Source: an uncultured Nitrosopumilaceae archaeon (GTDB lineage Archaea; Thermoproteota; Nitrososphaeria; Nitrososphaerales; Nitrosopumilaceae). From it: a stretch of DNA of 5,767 nt. The notes beneath the pieces were generated by a model. It was not told the origin of the DNA and did no database searches. It saw only the letters and a list, made by a program, of their open reading frames with translations. The stretch covers positions 1-5,767 of the forward strand of contig CALFHG010000019.1 in the NCBI GenBank assembly GCA_937875805.1, read 5' to 3'. The position numbers were made by a program, and so were the translations under genes. Positions 5,045 through 5,767 of the stretch are shown here, piece after piece (position 1 is the first letter of the stretch; every line of letters begins with the position of its first letter).

Positions 5045-5767
5045 ATGGCAAAGAATTACACACTTCATAGAATTGTATTTTACATTGGAATCATTGTAGT
5101 CTGGCAAATAATTTCAATGTCTGGTATTTGGCCTGATAATATTTTTCCATCTCCATATGATGTGGCTGAAGATTTAGCATATGGTGCTACAGATGGTAGT
5201 TTGTTTTATGGAATAGCTACTAGTATGTGGAGATTATCTATTGGACTTGCAATTGCAATTGCTGGTGGGATTATACTTGGAATTTTTATGGCGCGAATCG
5301 AAATGATCAATCAAACAGTTGGTTCTCTAGTTTTAGGATTACAATCAATCCCTTCTATTGCTTGGGTTCCGTTGGCTATCCTTTGGTTTGGTTTAACTGA
5401 TGGTGGAATAATTTTTGTTACTGCAATTGGAGCTATCTTTGCAGTTACCATTAACACATACACTGGTGTCAAAAATATTGATCCTCACTTTATAGAGGCT
5501 GCTCGAAACATGGGTGCAAAGGGTAGTCAACTAATCACTGCAGTTCTAATCCCTGCAGCATTTCCATACATGATTTCCGGCTTTAAACAAGGCTGGGCGT
5601 TTGCTTGGAGAGGAGTTATTGGTGCAGAAATCCTATTTTCCTTCCTAGGATTGGGATTCTTGCTTAATGCTGGCCGTTCTCTAAATGATGTATCTCAAGT
5701 CATTGGAATTATGGTTGTGATAATGGGAATTGGATTGGTAATTGATGGTGTGATTTTCAAAAGACTT
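5045..5767 (+). CDS. ABC importer permease, NitT/TauT (SsuC-like) family, 3' end cut off by window
   Basis: Integral membrane protein forming the transport channel, belonging to the binding-protein-dependent transport permease (BPD_transp_1) family. I translated 241 residues in frame to the edge with no stop. Hydrophobic segments are visible at about 10-26, 64-82, 95-116, 120-138, 189-207 and 219-237. The cytoplasmic EAA loop that docks on the ATPase is EAARNMGAKG at 151-160 followed by LIPAAFPY at 168-175, then the conserved GFKQGWAFAWRGVIGAE at 179-195. The opening also fits SsuC: P-x-x-IFPSPYDV at 30-40 after the first helix. The family is usually 245-275 residues, so a short C-terminal piece is probably all that is missing. 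It starts 8 bases after the ATPase stop, completing the binding protein-ATPase-permease order. Since a single permease gene is seen, a homodimeric channel is likely. Confidence 0.93.
   Translation, partial: MAKNYTLHRIVFYIGIIVVWQIISMSGIWPDNIFPSPYDVAEDLAYGATDGSLFYGIATSMWRLSIGLAIAIAGGIILGIFMARIEMINQTVGSLVLGLQSIPSIAWVPLAILWFGLTDGGIIFVTAIGAIFAVTINTYTGVKNIDPHFIEAARNMGAKGSQLITAVLIPAAFPYMISGFKQGWAFAWRGVIGAEILFSFLGLGFLLNAGRSLNDVSQVIGIMVVIMGIGLVIDGVIFKRL

Noticed and set aside
1..5767. CRISPR array, insertion sequence, defence system, tRNA or structured RNA
   Set aside because: No repeated spacer pattern, transposase motif, terminal inverted repeats, or tRNA-like stretch was seen; nearly all bases are accounted for by seven genes and one short promoter region.

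Overview
The window looks like part of the chromosome of an ammonia-oxidising thaumarchaeon of the Nitrosopumilus / Nitrosarchaeum type. This is inferred from the AT-rich, tightly packed genes, the LysW carrier-protein pathway joined to argG, a gene that appears to lack a leader, and archaeal-style TATA and Shine-Dalgarno (GGTGAT-like) signals. No rRNA, tRNA or lineage marker is present, so the assignment rests on protein resemblance recalled from memory.

Left part, minus strand (1-3117): a four-gene amino-acid operon read right to left as argG, lysW, lysX, lysY. lysY runs off the left edge. The junctions are very tight: argG/lysW share ATGA, lysW/lysX share TAATG, and lysX/lysY are 27 bases apart. 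LysW is a 55-residue zinc-binding carrier whose C-terminal glutamate holds the growing substrate. LysX ligates the amino acid (glutamate or 2-aminoadipate) to LysW, and LysY reduces the phosphorylated carrier-bound intermediate. The kinase (LysZ), aminotransferase (LysJ) and hydrolase (LysK) are expected further left and are not visible. ArgG makes argininosuccinate from citrulline. Its coupling to lysW suggests that the carrier serves arginine (ornithine) synthesis, perhaps as well as lysine.

Middle (3118-3249): a 132-base divergent intergenic region. It holds a candidate TATA element for each direction and a short perfect dyad (TAGCT-TG-AGCTA) almost exactly midway between them.

Right part, plus strand (3250-5767): a three-gene ABC importer operon of the NitT/TauT/SsuABC class. 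It comprises a membrane-anchored or secreted binding protein, a cytoplasmic ATPase, and a permease cut by the right edge only a few residues before its expected end. The substrate (sulfonate, nitrate, bicarbonate, a vitamin precursor or another small molecule) cannot be read from the sequence.

Overall this is well-organised core and transport metabolism. I saw no mobile element, CRISPR array, defence gene or RNA gene. The most interesting points are the carrier-protein arginine/lysine module, the unresolved LysX substrate choice, the symmetric divergent promoter region, and the orphan-substrate importer.
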